Positions 18,516 through 27,568 of a stretch of 64,000 nucleotides of DNA are shown here, piece after piece. Numbering within the stretch: the stretch's first letter is position 1; the number at the start of each line of letters is the position of its first letter. A program made the translations under genes and the position numbers. The notes under the pieces were generated by a model. It was not told where the DNA came from. It did not search any database and saw only the letters and a program-made list of their open reading frames with translations. The DNA comes from Thiomicrorhabdus sp. Its GTDB lineage: Bacteria > Pseudomonadota > Gammaproteobacteria > Thiomicrospirales > Thiomicrospiraceae. The stretch covers positions 124,001 through 188,000 of the forward strand of contig NZ_OY782566.1 of NCBI RefSeq assembly GCF_963677875.1, written 5' to 3'.

Positions 18516-19439
18516 TTAAGTACTCGAACCAGAGTCTCTGGACACAAATCTCATTTTTCCCGCCGCGACCAGCAGGCCGGCAACAATTAAAGCCAGCCCA
18601 CCAAGGTCAAACGAAGTGATCTGCTCCCCAAGCAACATTGCCGAAAGCACCAAACCGAATGCCGGCATGAGGTGGATAAAGGCCCCGGCTCTCTCCGCAC
18701 CGATCAGACTCACGCCTTTATTCCAAAACGTATAAGCGAGAATGGAAGCAAAAAAGGCAATATAAGCCACAGTGAGTAACAGCGTTGAACCAAATTCAAC
18801 CGGGCGTTCCTGTACAAATGTCTCAATCAGATAAAACGGTAAAATGGCAATCACGCCGACAATTACCGTCATGGCAAAAAAGCCCTGTCCGCCAATCCCT
18901 TTCGGCAGACGGTGCAGCAAAACGGAATAAAATGCCCAGCTGATTACACCCGCCAGAGCCCAAAGCACACCAACATTGTGACCAAACCCTTCCAAAACGG
19001 ACAGATCACCATGCGTCAACACCAGTAAGACTCCGAGTGCCGACACCAAAACCCCCAGCGCCTGATACGCCGACAATCTGCTACCAAGCATCAAAGGCGC
19101 AAACAGCAGGATAAAAACCGGTGCCGAAGAGATTAATAACAGCGCGCTCACTGCCGAAGTTGTCTGCAAACCGATGTACATCAAAGTATTGAAGGCCCCG
19201 ACGCTAAACACACCGTAAACAATCATCAACCAAGGGTGGGCGCGCATCAGGGGCCATTGTTCCCGCAGTTCGCTCCACGCCCATGGAACGATGATCACCG
19301 CCACGGCAAACCAACGCCAGAAAGCCAGACCAACCGGCGGCACACTTTCATGCACCGCCCGTGCAAGCACAAAATTTCCTGCCCAGAACAAGGAAGTCAA
19401 AGTTAAAAGAATATAAGCAGTACGCTGCTGACTGTGCAT
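18516..19439 (-). CDS. EamA-family DMT transporter
   Basis: This 307-residue protein has ten hydrophobic segments and two EamA repeats, typical of drug/metabolite exporters (RhtA/YdcZ-like). The substrate cannot be told from sequence. ATG 19439 (MHSQQRTAYILL) has GGA eight bases upstream; a TTG at 19451 would add four residues. Confidence 0.88.
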   Translation of the reverse strand: MHSQQRTAYILLTLTSLFWAGNFVLARAVHESVPPVGLAFWRWFAVAVIIVPWAWSELREQWPLMRAHPWLMIVYGVFSVGAFNTLMYIGLQTTSAVSALLLISSAPVFILLFAPLMLGSRLSAYQALGVLVSALGVLLVLTHGDLSVLEGFGHNVGVLWALAGVISWAFYSVLLHRLPKGIGGQGFFAMTVIVGVIAILPFYLIETFVQERPVEFGSTLLLTVAYIAFFASILAYTFWNKGVSLIGAERAGAFIHLMPAFGLVLSAMLLGEQITSFDLGGLALIVAGLLVAAGKMRFVSRDSGSST

Positions 19440-19852
19440 AAAAATGTCCAAAGTATTTCAAAATATTTATGATGTCGAACGACCGGAATGGCCGGCTCTT
19501 TATTCGCTTTCAAGCTTACGCCGAAGCCCTTTCTCTGCGGTAGAAATCACCACTTTGAAAACGCGTTGAGTCATCGGAAAAGGCGAAACACGGTCAAAAG
19601 TGCTGTCGCGGGAAAACTAAACTGCATTATACAGGCGAATACCTTTTTTCAGAATCCGCAAAGACACTACTCAAACCATCCGCAACTTTCCAACAAACAC
19701 TTCCAGCAAGCCTTAGCACGCTGTCCGGCACAGTTAGCGGAAGACTACCGCGAAAAGCCGTGGCCGAAAGAAAGATTTTGCAAACGGCTCCGTCAGGCGG
19801 ACGAGAAAGAATTTCACTCAACAGTTGACGCTTCCCAGGACTTTTCGATAAA
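19440..19852. other. Intergenic region without convincing gene
   Basis: The 122-codon frame at 19488-19856 has no recognisable domain, is rich in Arg, His and Cys and runs into the TetR-type operator, so I do not call it a gene. Its end carries the control region of the 19904 operon. Confidence 0.5.
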
Positions 19853-19868
19853 CTAACAAACGTTAGTT
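19851..19868. promoter_or_regulatory. TetR-type operator of the 19904-21615 operon
   Basis: AACTAAC-AAAC-GTTAGTT is an inverted repeat 36 bases before the first ATG of an operon ending in a tetR gene. The core CTAACAA-N3-TTAGTT recurs on the minus strand at 40526-40541, upstream of a paralogue of the operon's second gene. This supports a shared regulator. Confidence 0.72.
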
Positions 19869-19903
19869 AGTTTAAATCAAATTCAATTCAGGAAAAATAC
19901 ATC

Positions 19904-20302
19904 ATGCAAAAAATAATGGATAAAGTCTGGGTCTACTGGTTCATTACCGATATCTTACTGATCCTTGATGTTGCCGGTTGGCATTACGGACTGCCGATTG
20001 CCACGGCACTGACAATCTTCCAAATATTCCATTTCGCCGTGGAAAGCCGTTCAATGACCAGCTTCCCCGTGCAGGTTCGCGTCGCCTACACCCTGCTTTT
20101 ACTGGTCGCTTTCTGGCCACCGATGTACTGGATGATGTATCCGGTCATTCTCGGAACCAGCGCCATGGTTCTTTTCGATTATTGCTTCCTGGCGCGTTTC
20201 ATGTCTCTGATGCCGTGGAATCATAACCAACGCTACAGTTTTGCAATGATTTACGGCACTTTCTTCAGCAAACCGGTCTCGGGATCGGTACAAAAATCTT
20301 AG
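19904..20302 (+). CDS. Four-helix integral membrane protein of unknown function
   Basis: This 132-residue, very hydrophobic protein has about four membrane segments and an aromatic-rich C-terminal loop (FDYCFLARFMSLMPWN). I do not recognise the family. It is the first gene of the TetR-controlled operon and ends nine bases before the DUF4395-like gene, so the two probably work together in the membrane. Confidence 0.8.
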   Translation: MQKIMDKVWVYWFITDILLILDVAGWHYGLPIATALTIFQIFHFAVESRSMTSFPVQVRVAYTLLLLVAFWPPMYWMMYPVILGTSAMVLFDYCFLARFMSLMPWNHNQRYSFAMIYGTFFSKPVSGSVQKS

Positions 20303-20311
20303 GAGGCGAAA

Positions 20312-21025
20312 ATGTCCGGTTTGAAAAACACCTGGTTCAGAGACCCTAACGAAAATATCCTGTTCATTAACGATACGGCGGTGCGTATTCGCGCCGGGAT
20401 GATGCTGGTCATCCCGCTGTTCATGGCTCTGACTCTGTTCGATGTCCTTTACACCTCTCCGTGGATTGTGAATGAAACCACCATCGAAGATACCTATGAG
20501 CTGACCGAAACTTCGCAAATTATCTACAGTGGGGAAATGGTTAAACGCAGCTACGACTACACTGCGCAAACCTTGCTGCTTTTCTATGGACTCTTCGAGC
20601 TGATTGCCGGCATGTTTGTGCGGACGGCGCGCTTTTCGCCTTCCATTCAGCTGGCCTCCTTTCTGGCACGAAATAAACCGCCCGCCTGGAAACCCCTGAC
20701 ACCGAAACGTTTTGCCTGGGGACTGGGAATTGCTCTGGCAAGCTTCTGTCTGGTCTTCTTCAACCCCGACACATTCGCCAGCGGCATCAATGCGCTCTTT
20801 TCGACCGAACTGCTACCAACCACCTATAATTACATTCCATACCAGATTCCGGTCACCCTGATCTGGGTCTGTCTGGCCTTAATGTGGTTCGAAGCGGTAC
20901 TCGGCTTCTGCTTAGGGTGTAAAATACACAGTCTACTGGTATGGATGGGCGTAATCACCGAACCCTGCTACGCCTGTAACAACATCGACTGGGACGCCAT
21001 TAAACGCAAGCACGAAGCCGCATGA
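20312..21025 (+). CDS. DUF4395-like membrane protein
   Basis: This 237-residue protein has about five hydrophobic segments, with conserved blocks WFRDPNENILFIND, ALFSTELLP and the DUF4395-type motif GFCLGCK, followed by a cysteine pair (CYACNN) near the C-terminus. CLGC plus CxxC suggests redox or metal chemistry at the membrane, but no function is known to me. A clear paralogue is encoded at 39700-40446. An AGGAGG ribosome-binding site precedes the ATG, and the stop overlaps tetR (ATGA). Confidence 0.72.
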   Translation: MSGLKNTWFRDPNENILFINDTAVRIRAGMMLVIPLFMALTLFDVLYTSPWIVNETTIEDTYELTETSQIIYSGEMVKRSYDYTAQTLLLFYGLFELIAGMFVRTARFSPSIQLASFLARNKPPAWKPLTPKRFAWGLGIALASFCLVFFNPDTFASGINALFSTELLPTTYNYIPYQIPVTLIWVCLALMWFEAVLGFCLGCKIHSLLVWMGVITEPCYACNNIDWDAIKRKHEAA

Positions 21026-21615
21026 CAGAAAGCAAAGAAAGCAATCGATCGCAAAGAATTCTAAAAACCGCCGCCGAACTTTTCGCCACGAAGGGATACG
21101 ATGCCCTGAGCATGCGCGATATCGCTTCGGCGTGCGACATCAAAGCACCATCGCTCTACAATCACTTCAAAGACAAACAGGCGCTCTATCAAGCCACCCT
21201 GAAATTTGTCTTTAAACAACAGAGTCAGGCGCTGGTCAGCTGTCTGGAATCCGGCCTGCCTCCCAAACAGAAACTCGATGAGTTTATTGAAATCGCCGGC
21301 AGACAAATGGCGGACAACTTCATCTTTCGCCAACTGTTTTTCCGAATTCTGCTGGCGCAGGACGAAGAAGATTTGAAGTTTCTCGCCAATCAAGTTCTGG
21401 CCGACAGCTGCAATGCATTACACGCCGTTTTTGTCGACATCAATCCCGATTGCGACCCCCACTTCCTGACCACCAGCTTGATGGGACTCCTGTTTTTCCA
21501 CTTTCAGGCTAATCCACTACGCATTCACCTTCCGGCCGGAAACGAACAGACTCAAGCGCCGGAATACTTAATCAAACATATCCAATTGATGGTTCACAAG
21601 CAACTCAGCCCTTAA
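21022..21615 (+). CDS. TetR-family transcriptional regulator
   Basis: This 197-residue protein has an N-terminal TetR helix-turn-helix (ILKTAAELFATKGYDALSMR then IKAPSLYNHFKDKQAL) and a ligand-binding helical C-terminus. It is the last gene of the operon and overlaps the DUF4395-like gene by four bases. Autoregulation through the palindrome at 19851-19868 is the simplest reading. Its inducer is unknown. Confidence 0.92.
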   Translation: MTESKESNRSQRILKTAAELFATKGYDALSMRDIASACDIKAPSLYNHFKDKQALYQATLKFVFKQQSQALVSCLESGLPPKQKLDEFIEIAGRQMADNFIFRQLFFRILLAQDEEDLKFLANQVLADSCNALHAVFVDINPDCDPHFLTTSLMGLLFFHFQANPLRIHLPAGNEQTQAPEYLIKHIQLMVHKQLSP

Positions 21616-21643
21616 GCCCCTTACGGTATGCAACCCGGAAAAA

Positions 21644-21670
21644 GCAAAAAGCCGACGATCTCTCGTCGGC
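21644..21670 (-). terminator. Rho-independent terminator of the PepSY operon
   Basis: Stem GCCGACGA/TCGTCGGC (21651-21658 with 21663-21670) and a four-base loop. On the minus strand it is followed by TTTTTGCTTTTT, so it mainly ends the minus-strand PepSY transcript and may also stop tetR readthrough. Confidence 0.82.
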
Positions 21671-21707
21671 CTTGCGTTTAGAAAACCGTTTTCGGCTGCA
21701 AAATTCT

Positions 21708-23324
21708 CTAAGCAACTGCGTTTGCCGACCAGACGCTGTCCGCGGTTCCGCAATACGCTCTTCTATAGGCGGACTTTGCCATCCAGAGCAAAGCGCCCCC
21801 TCCTGCCAGAGCCGTCAGATCAACGCCCAAAGCGGCCGAATCCAAATACACCCAAAGGCCGGATGAAGGAACAAGCCATGCCAACAGACTTGTAAAAGGG
21901 ATCGCCAAGGTCAATATCGCCGCCAGCAATAGCAATTCCACGGAGGCTTTGGCCCCGCCGCGGAAAAATGCCCAGAAAATACTGGCAAAAAAGACGCCGT
22001 AATACACGGATTGATGCCAGACAGTCAAACTCTCCCCAAATCCATGTAGCCATTTTGAGGCAACGATCGCCGCTGAAATGCCCGCAACGGCTCCGACACA
22101 AACACCAACCGTCGCGGAAGCCATCCAGTAAGTGTCGCGTCGCTGGATCGGCTGGGCATGATTCAAACGGGCAACCTTTCGTCGATTCTCGATCCATAAA
22201 AGGTTACCGCTATAAAACAGCCACGCTCCCGCCAATCCAAGGAAAAAGTAAATCCACTGAACCGCCGTTCCACCATAAGTTGCAAAATGCAACGCAAAGA
22301 AACTACTAAGCGTTGTCGAAGCTGCACTTTGTTTGTTGGGCAGATACTCTTGCGTCAAAACTTCCCCCGTATAAGGGTTGAGGATCACAAAACCTCCCCA
22401 GGCTCGTGGTGCAACGGCAGTATCATCGTTGCCCCACACCCGCACCATTGCCTGCGGACTGTTGGCACGCACATACTGCAACATGGTCGGCTTGAAGGTC
22501 GGTGAAAGTTCAACCGCTTTGGCAGCCAGAGTTTCCGGCGGCAGTAGATTTTTTGGATCCACTGGCGAATGATTCGCCACTTTCGGGCGATCCGCCGCAA
22601 AATAAGCCCGTAAGTTACCATCGTGAATCAACTGATTCTGTATGCCGTATAAACCATCATGGTATGCAAAGACAACCGAGGTAAACACAATCACCAGATG
22701 AAAAGGCAAACTGAAAATGCCCACTACATTGTGCGCATCCAACCACTTTCTTCTCGGACCTTTATTCTGCCGTAACGCAAAAAAATTCTTCATCATATTC
22801 GGTAAGAAAATAATCAAACCCGATACCAGAGCAACCGCATAAAGCAAAGCGACCACCCCCATAATCCAACGGTTTTCATCGGTATCGAACGGTAAACCGA
22901 CCACCCGATGCAACACGTCGATCAATTCCGCCACCTGCGTCGGGTGGGCTTCCTGAACAATCGGTTTTCCATCTGCTTCGACTGTCGCGATAAAGTGCCG
23001 GTACGCCAACTGATTGTGATCATCGGCTCCCTCTCCCGGAACTTCAAAGCTCACTCTCCCCGGCAGACTCTCAGATGGAATCAAATGCACCCTGAGATCT
23101 TTTGCCGCTTTCGGCTCCGTTTCCAGCGCATAGGCAATTACCGCATTCACGTCCTTCAGAGGAACCGCCTCAACACCGGGACCCGGTGCGGAAGCCCACT
23201 GGGAAATCGGTTCTTTGAAAATCGTCAAAGCGCCGGCATAAAATGCGATAAACAAGGCCAAACCGGCAAGAATCCCTGTCCAGGTATGGATACTTTTATA
23301 GACGCGAAGAACATCGGTATTCAT
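21708..23324 (-). CDS. PepSY-domain membrane protein (PiuB-like)
   Basis: This 538-residue PepSY-associated membrane protein opens with RVYKSIHTWTGILAGLALFI, contains two PepSY-like periplasmic regions and further membrane helices (HNVVGIFSLPFHLVIVFTSV), with conserved histidines that may bind haem. Such proteins accompany TonB receptors and are implicated in reductive release of iron from siderophores. It is the third gene of an operon with two small membrane proteins, divergent from a TonB receptor and probably Fur-controlled. Confidence 0.87.
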   Translation of the reverse strand: MNTDVLRVYKSIHTWTGILAGLALFIAFYAGALTIFKEPISQWASAPGPGVEAVPLKDVNAVIAYALETEPKAAKDLRVHLIPSESLPGRVSFEVPGEGADDHNQLAYRHFIATVEADGKPIVQEAHPTQVAELIDVLHRVVGLPFDTDENRWIMGVVALLYAVALVSGLIIFLPNMMKNFFALRQNKGPRRKWLDAHNVVGIFSLPFHLVIVFTSVVFAYHDGLYGIQNQLIHDGNLRAYFAADRPKVANHSPVDPKNLLPPETLAAKAVELSPTFKPTMLQYVRANSPQAMVRVWGNDDTAVAPRAWGGFVILNPYTGEVLTQEYLPNKQSAASTTLSSFFALHFATYGGTAVQWIYFFLGLAGAWLFYSGNLLWIENRRKVARLNHAQPIQRRDTYWMASATVGVCVGAVAGISAAIVASKWLHGFGESLTVWHQSVYYGVFFASIFWAFFRGGAKASVELLLLAAILTLAIPFTSLLAWLVPSSGLWVYLDSAALGVDLTALAGGGALLWMAKSAYRRAYCGTADSVWSANAVA

Positions 23325-23344
23325 AGATTAGTCGCTCTCGAAAA

Positions 23345-23629
23345 TCAAATCAGCTTCAGATAAAAATAGACTCCCAATACCAGCAGATTCAGCGCGCCCA
23401 GCCAAAGCCAGGCTCGAAGACCGCTGCGGAAGAGAAATACACTGCTTAGAACCGCCAGCCAGACCGGAGTCACAATCCACATGGCTAATTGCGCCTTAAT
23501 ACTCAGAAGTATGTTGTTATCCAGAGCCATAAAAACACCACTCAATCCCAAGCCAAGTGCAAACCCCAGAAACAGACCTGCCAGAGACTTTGCCAGCCAG
23601 TCACGTCGGAAAACGGTGCGATCACTCAT
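23345..23629 (-). CDS. Small membrane protein of the PepSY operon (DUF3649-like)
   Basis: ATG 23629 gives 94 residues with three hydrophobic segments (SLAGLFLGFALGLGLSGVF, MWIVTPVWLAVLSSVFLF, LGALNLLVLGVYFYL). The frame is open to 23665, but MSDRTVFRRDW is the likelier start. DUF3649-type proteins occur next to PepSY and DUF3325 genes in iron-uptake loci; the family assignment is tentative. Its start overlaps the preceding gene. Confidence 0.7.
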   Translation of the reverse strand: MSDRTVFRRDWLAKSLAGLFLGFALGLGLSGVFMALDNNILLSIKAQLAMWIVTPVWLAVLSSVFLFRSGLRAWLWLGALNLLVLGVYFYLKLI

Positions 23630-23909
23630 AAAATCTCCCCACTTTGCTCCGGGAAAACAGGGCACCTGTATACGGCAATAAAATCAAAACCGCCATGCTC
23701 CAAATCATAAAGGTGAAGACAGCGGCTACCGCCTGCATACTGAGCAACAGGGAAACCAGACCACCCAGCAGAAACACCCACCCAAAAATTCTGAACGTGA
23801 CTGAAAGCGGCGATCTCAAGAACGCTTGATGTCTGGAAGTCAAATAAATCAAACAGCACCCCACAGCGACCAGCAGCATTCCAATTCCCATGTTTCCCTT
23901 CTCCGACAC
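23622..23909 (-). CDS. DUF3325-like small membrane protein
   Basis: This 95-residue protein has three hydrophobic segments and the pattern GCCLIYLTSRHQ then FRIFGWVFLLGGLVSLLLS, resembling DUF3325 proteins of PepSY/TonB-receptor loci. It is the first gene of the minus-strand operon. ATG 23891 is a possible alternative start. Confidence 0.75.
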   Translation of the reverse strand: MSEKGNMGIGMLLVAVGCCLIYLTSRHQAFLRSPLSVTFRIFGWVFLLGGLVSLLLSMQAVAAVFTFMIWSMAVLILLPYTGALFSRSKVGRFYE

Positions 23910-24011
23910 TTAAAAAAGCAACCGCCGGCCTGCCGGCGAATGGCCACATTTTAGAAACAAATTCAAAATAAAACAACTAATAAGCATTATCACCTTTCAT
24001 TGTTATTGCAT

Positions 24012-24030
24012 TTAATAATAATTATTATTT
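24012..24030. promoter_or_regulatory. Fur-box-like perfect palindrome between the PepSY operon and the TonB receptor
   Basis: AATAATAATTATTATT (24014-24029) is a perfect 16-base palindrome built of Fur-like ATAAT/ATTAT hexamers, centrally placed between divergent iron-uptake genes. Confidence 0.62.
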
Positions 24031-24140
24031 AGAATGTAGCGCTGAATGTCGCTGCACTTTTTACCCCGCGTTTAAAACGTTTAAAAAGCCGGCGGCAATG
24101 AAAATAAAACAATTACGAAATTATTGTGGGTATTACAGAC

Positions 24141-26219
24141 ATGAAATCACCAGACTCTCCTCTGCAGATTAAAGCAATTCTTTTACAGGCCGGCCTTATT
24201 GCCACTCTGCCGGCATTGGCGCCTCTCGCACACGCCGAAGAAACGACCCGGCTTGAAGGTGTCCAGGTACTCGGCGAAAAAATGCAACGTACCGAACAGG
24301 AAACCATTACAGGTAACACGGTAATGACCGACCAGGACATCGAAAAGAAAAATGCCAAAACACTTCTGGAAATCGTTCAACAAACGCCAAACGTCACCGT
24401 TGGGGGATTTGGTGGGATTGCCAATATTCGCGGCGCTGACGGCAATGGCGGAGGAAAATCCTCTCTGGCCTGGCGCGGTGCCACAAGAGCCCGAACCAGC
24501 ACCGTTGTCGACGGCGTTAATCAAATCTGGACCGGCGGAAACATGTTGAACAACGACCTGTGGGATGTTGAACAAGTCGAAGTTTTGCGCGGTCCGCAAT
24601 CCACCGTTCAAGGACGTTCGGCGGCAGGCGGCGCCATAGTGATGAAAACCAAAGACCCCAGTTTCGAACAGGAAGCTGCCGTCAGACTGGGTGCGCAGCA
24701 GGCAAACGGAAAAGCCATGCGCCAGATCGCCGGGATGGTATCGGGCCCGGTCAATGACGCTCTGGCCTATCGCCTCAGCGGAAACTTTACACAAGGCGAT
24801 CACTTCATCAAGCACATCGACGATGACCCGGCCTACGACTATAACCGCGATCCCGACGAGCTGGAACAACAGGACATCAAAGCCAAACTTCTATGGCTGC
24901 CGGAAGAAATTCCCGAATTGGCCGTGCGCTTCGACTACCAGCACCAAAGCCAGAAAGGCCCCTATATTAATCAGGTCGAACTGGGAGACGATGGAGATTA
25001 TAAAGCACCTATGAGCGTGGTGAATCATCGCATCGGCAACACAACACTCGACAGTTTTGCCACTAAACTGGACTACGAACTGGACGACCGCAGATCCATC
25101 AACTTCATCGCATCCTACAGCAATTTCGATAGCGGTTATTACCACAACCAGAGTGCCAGCTCCTTCAAAATGGATTCCTGGGATCAGAACAATATCTCGC
25201 TGGAAGGCCGCCTGAATTACCGATCCCTGGATGGCAACTTCAAAGGCATGCTTGGAACCTCCTACATTGAAGACGACCGCAAGCTCTACATCTACCGCGT
25301 CGCCAGCGGCGCAGCATTGTTTGACGGCACCACTAACAATCAGACGCTATCACTATTCGGCGAAGGTGAATACGCAGTTACCGACAAAACCGACTTTATT
25401 TTCGGTGGGCGGATCGAAAAAGAGAGACAGGATCGAAGCCTGTCCTCCACCGCCGCGTCATCGCGTAAAGAAATGGATGAAACCTTTCTGTTGCCGAAAA
25501 TCGGAGCGCGTTACACCATTGATCAAGACCACACCCTGGGTGTCGACTTACGCAAAGGCTACACCCCCGGCGGCATCGGTATGGACGTCGATTCCAGTAA
25601 TATCTACGAATACGAAACCGAATATGTCACCGCATTGGAGCTGAGTTCGAAAAACCGTTTCTGGGAGCAGCGCGCGACTTTGAACCTCAATCTGTTCTAT
25701 AACCGTTACGAAGATTATCAGGCCGCCGTAGGACGCGCACTTGACAATGTCGATCTGGCGACAACCTACGGTCTGGAGCTGGAAAGCAGAATCCAACTGA
25801 GCAGAAAAACCGAACTCTATGCAAATGCCAGCCTGCTTCGAACCAAAGTCGACGAATTCAAAGACAACACCGCCTGGGAAGGCAATGAATTACCTTTCTC
25901 GGCAGACAAAACCATTGGCTTCGGTATTAACCACGCCTTCAGCGGCCACTTCAATGCCGGAGCCAATGTCAAATACGTTGGCGAATACTATGTCGATCTG
26001 GACAATACCTCCGGTGCTGCGACCGGACAGGATAAAGCCGGAGACTACACGTTGGTCAATATCAATGCCGCCTACCAGATCGGTAAGTCCACCACGCTTA
26101 AAGGCTATGTCAGCAACCTGTTCGACGAATATGCGGTCAACTATTACTTTGTCGGCACCAACACTCAAGACGTATTGCCGCCAAGAACCCTTGGACTTAC
26201 TCTTGACCACAAATTTTAA
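24141..26219 (+). CDS. TonB-dependent outer-membrane receptor 1
   Basis: The protein has 692 residues: signal peptide (cleaved near AHA-EE), a TonB-box-like LEGVQVLG, a plug domain with VEVLRGPQSTVQGRSAAGGAIV, and a 22-strand barrel ending in LDHKF with the terminal Phe used for outer-membrane insertion. It is most like siderophore receptors, but the ligand is not predictable. A GTG at 24126 would add five residues; ATG 24141 gives the better signal peptide. It is divergent from the PepSY operon, with which it probably cooperates. Confidence 0.88.
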   Translation: MKSPDSPLQIKAILLQAGLIATLPALAPLAHAEETTRLEGVQVLGEKMQRTEQETITGNTVMTDQDIEKKNAKTLLEIVQQTPNVTVGGFGGIANIRGADGNGGGKSSLAWRGATRARTSTVVDGVNQIWTGGNMLNNDLWDVEQVEVLRGPQSTVQGRSAAGGAIVMKTKDPSFEQEAAVRLGAQQANGKAMRQIAGMVSGPVNDALAYRLSGNFTQGDHFIKHIDDDPAYDYNRDPDELEQQDIKAKLLWLPEEIPELAVRFDYQHQSQKGPYINQVELGDDGDYKAPMSVVNHRIGNTTLDSFATKLDYELDDRRSINFIASYSNFDSGYYHNQSASSFKMDSWDQNNISLEGRLNYRSLDGNFKGMLGTSYIEDDRKLYIYRVASGAALFDGTTNNQTLSLFGEGEYAVTDKTDFIFGGRIEKERQDRSLSSTAASSRKEMDETFLLPKIGARYTIDQDHTLGVDLRKGYTPGGIGMDVDSSNIYEYETEYVTALELSSKNRFWEQRATLNLNLFYNRYEDYQAAVGRALDNVDLATTYGLELESRIQLSRKTELYANASLLRTKVDEFKDNTAWEGNELPFSADKTIGFGINHAFSGHFNAGANVKYVGEYYVDLDNTSGAATGQDKAGDYTLVNINAAYQIGKSTTLKGYVSNLFDEYAVNYYFVGTNTQDVLPPRTLGLTLDHKF

Positions 26220-26265
26220 AACCTGATCCCATCAGCCAACCTGGGAAGTTGACCGGGAAAAATCA

Positions 26266-26289
26266 GAAGGGCGTTTAAAATCGCCCTTC
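26266..26289. other. Hairpin after receptor 1
   Basis: GAAGGGCG/CGCCCTTC stem with an eight-base loop, 46 bases after the receptor stop, without a clear T-run. It is a possible weak terminator. Confidence 0.45.
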
Positions 26290-26387
26290 ATCAAAAACCC
26301 GACTTGATTGCCGATCTAATCCGGAGGCGTTCTCCCGCCCTGCTCCCCCCGTTCCCGCACCCGACAACAATCGCTTGCATTCTCAAA

Positions 26388-26410
26388 CATAAATGATATT
26401 ATTTCTCATT
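26388..26410. promoter_or_regulatory. Weak Fur-box-like sequence upstream of the AraC gene
   Basis: AATGATATTATTTCTC (starting about 26391) agrees with the Fur consensus at 12 of 16 bases, some 40 bases before the AraC-type start codon. Confidence 0.4.
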
Positions 26411-26444
26411 TAAAACTCTTAATCCTATCGACCGGTTCCCCGAA

Positions 26445-27422
26445 ATGAAACACCTGACACTGACAGATACGGATCTGCAGGAATTGTTTCTTGCCGATTT
26501 AGCCTGCGACTGCAACCTGATAGACCAGTCTTTCTGTCGAATGAAAATGCATTCCGAAAAAATAGACGATCGCATTTTCTACATGCACAGTCAGATCCGC
26601 ACTCGGCAAGCATTACGCATAAAGATGCATTCCGACTTTTTCTCGGGCTTCCTTGGGATTCACTTTCACCTGAACGGTACCTCGATTAATTACCTTGAAG
26701 GTTGGTCCACTCCACTGCCGGCGACCGGTCAACAAATCGTTATAAGCTATGCTCCCATCGCAGCTGGTTTCAGCGATTTTAATCCTCACTGCACTGTGAC
26801 ATCGAGTGGTATTTTTCTTGATTGCACTTTACTGCTGCAACTACTGGAAAACGACCCCCGCCCTCAGGTCAACCGTTTATTTGCCCCCATATTTGAACAA
26901 CCCGACCAAGCCTACACCCTCGTTACCACCATGACACCATCCATCCTTCAACTGGTCTCGGAACTGCAAAATCAAAGCCGCATCGGCCTCTTTAACGGCT
27001 TCTCCCGCCGGGGAAAAATGTATGAATTGCTCCAACAGGTCGTCGAACAGGTCATTAAAGAAAAATGTTCCGCATCATCGGAAATCAAACTCGGTATTAA
27101 CGATGTCATGAAGCTGGAACAGGTCAAACAACTCCTGAAAAACGACATCCAATCTCCTCCCAGCCTCACACAGCTTGCCAAACTCGTTGGCCTGAACGAA
27201 TTCAAGCTGAAACGCGGTTTCAAACAACTCAACCAGCAAACCGTATTCGAATATCTGCACCAGCTCAGAATGCAACACGCGGCTTCATTATTATGCAAGA
27301 CACACCAACCGGTCGTCGAAATCGCCCAGCAAAGCGGCTACTGCAATCACGGCCACTTTTCGAGCGCTTTCCGTCAATTTTATGGAAAAGCCCCTACCGC
27401 TTTTCGCAAAACCTGCCACTGA
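26445..27422 (+). CDS. AraC-family regulator (PchR/YbtA type)
   Basis: This 325-residue protein has a C-terminal AraC/XylS DNA-binding domain with two helix-turn-helices (LTQLAKLVGLNEFKLKRGFK and VVEIAQQSGYCNHGHFSSAF) behind an N-terminal ligand domain. Its place between Fur-like boxes and just before a FyuA/FptA-type receptor matches PchR/YbtA regulators, which activate uptake genes when their siderophore is present. Confidence 0.88.
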   Translation: MKHLTLTDTDLQELFLADLACDCNLIDQSFCRMKMHSEKIDDRIFYMHSQIRTRQALRIKMHSDFFSGFLGIHFHLNGTSINYLEGWSTPLPATGQQIVISYAPIAAGFSDFNPHCTVTSSGIFLDCTLLLQLLENDPRPQVNRLFAPIFEQPDQAYTLVTTMTPSILQLVSELQNQSRIGLFNGFSRRGKMYELLQQVVEQVIKEKCSASSEIKLGINDVMKLEQVKQLLKNDIQSPPSLTQLAKLVGLNEFKLKRGFKQLNQQTVFEYLHQLRMQHAASLLCKTHQPVVEIAQQSGYCNHGHFSSAFRQFYGKAPTAFRKTCH

Positions 27423-27462
27423 ACCGGTACAACGATTAAAAAATCAATGCAATTTTCGTCAT

Positions 27463-27495
27463 AGGGATAAATCAGGGCATTTTTTATCCCTTTTT
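27463..27495 (+). terminator. Rho-independent terminator of the AraC gene
   Basis: AGGGATAAA (27463-27471) pairs with TTTATCCCT (27483-27491), followed by TTTT. It separates the regulator from the receptor promoter. Confidence 0.75.
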
Positions 27496-27507
27496 GAGCA
27501 GACACAA

Positions 27508-27529
27508 CAAATGATAATCAATATCATTA
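27508..27529. promoter_or_regulatory. Strong Fur-box-like sequence upstream of receptor 2
   Basis: AATGATAATCAATATC (27510-27525) agrees with the Fur consensus at 15 of 16 bases and is itself near-palindromic (ATGATA.../TATCAT). It is about 40 bases before the start of the TonB receptor gene and probably controls the downstream transport genes. Confidence 0.78.
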
Positions 27530-27568
27530 GCAGTCTTATTACCACGTACACAAAGGTTCAACCTTCAG

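Noticed and set aside
19488..19856. 122-codon plus-strand ORF before the TetR operon
   Set aside because: No domain, biased Arg/His/Cys composition, and it runs into the operator of the next operon.
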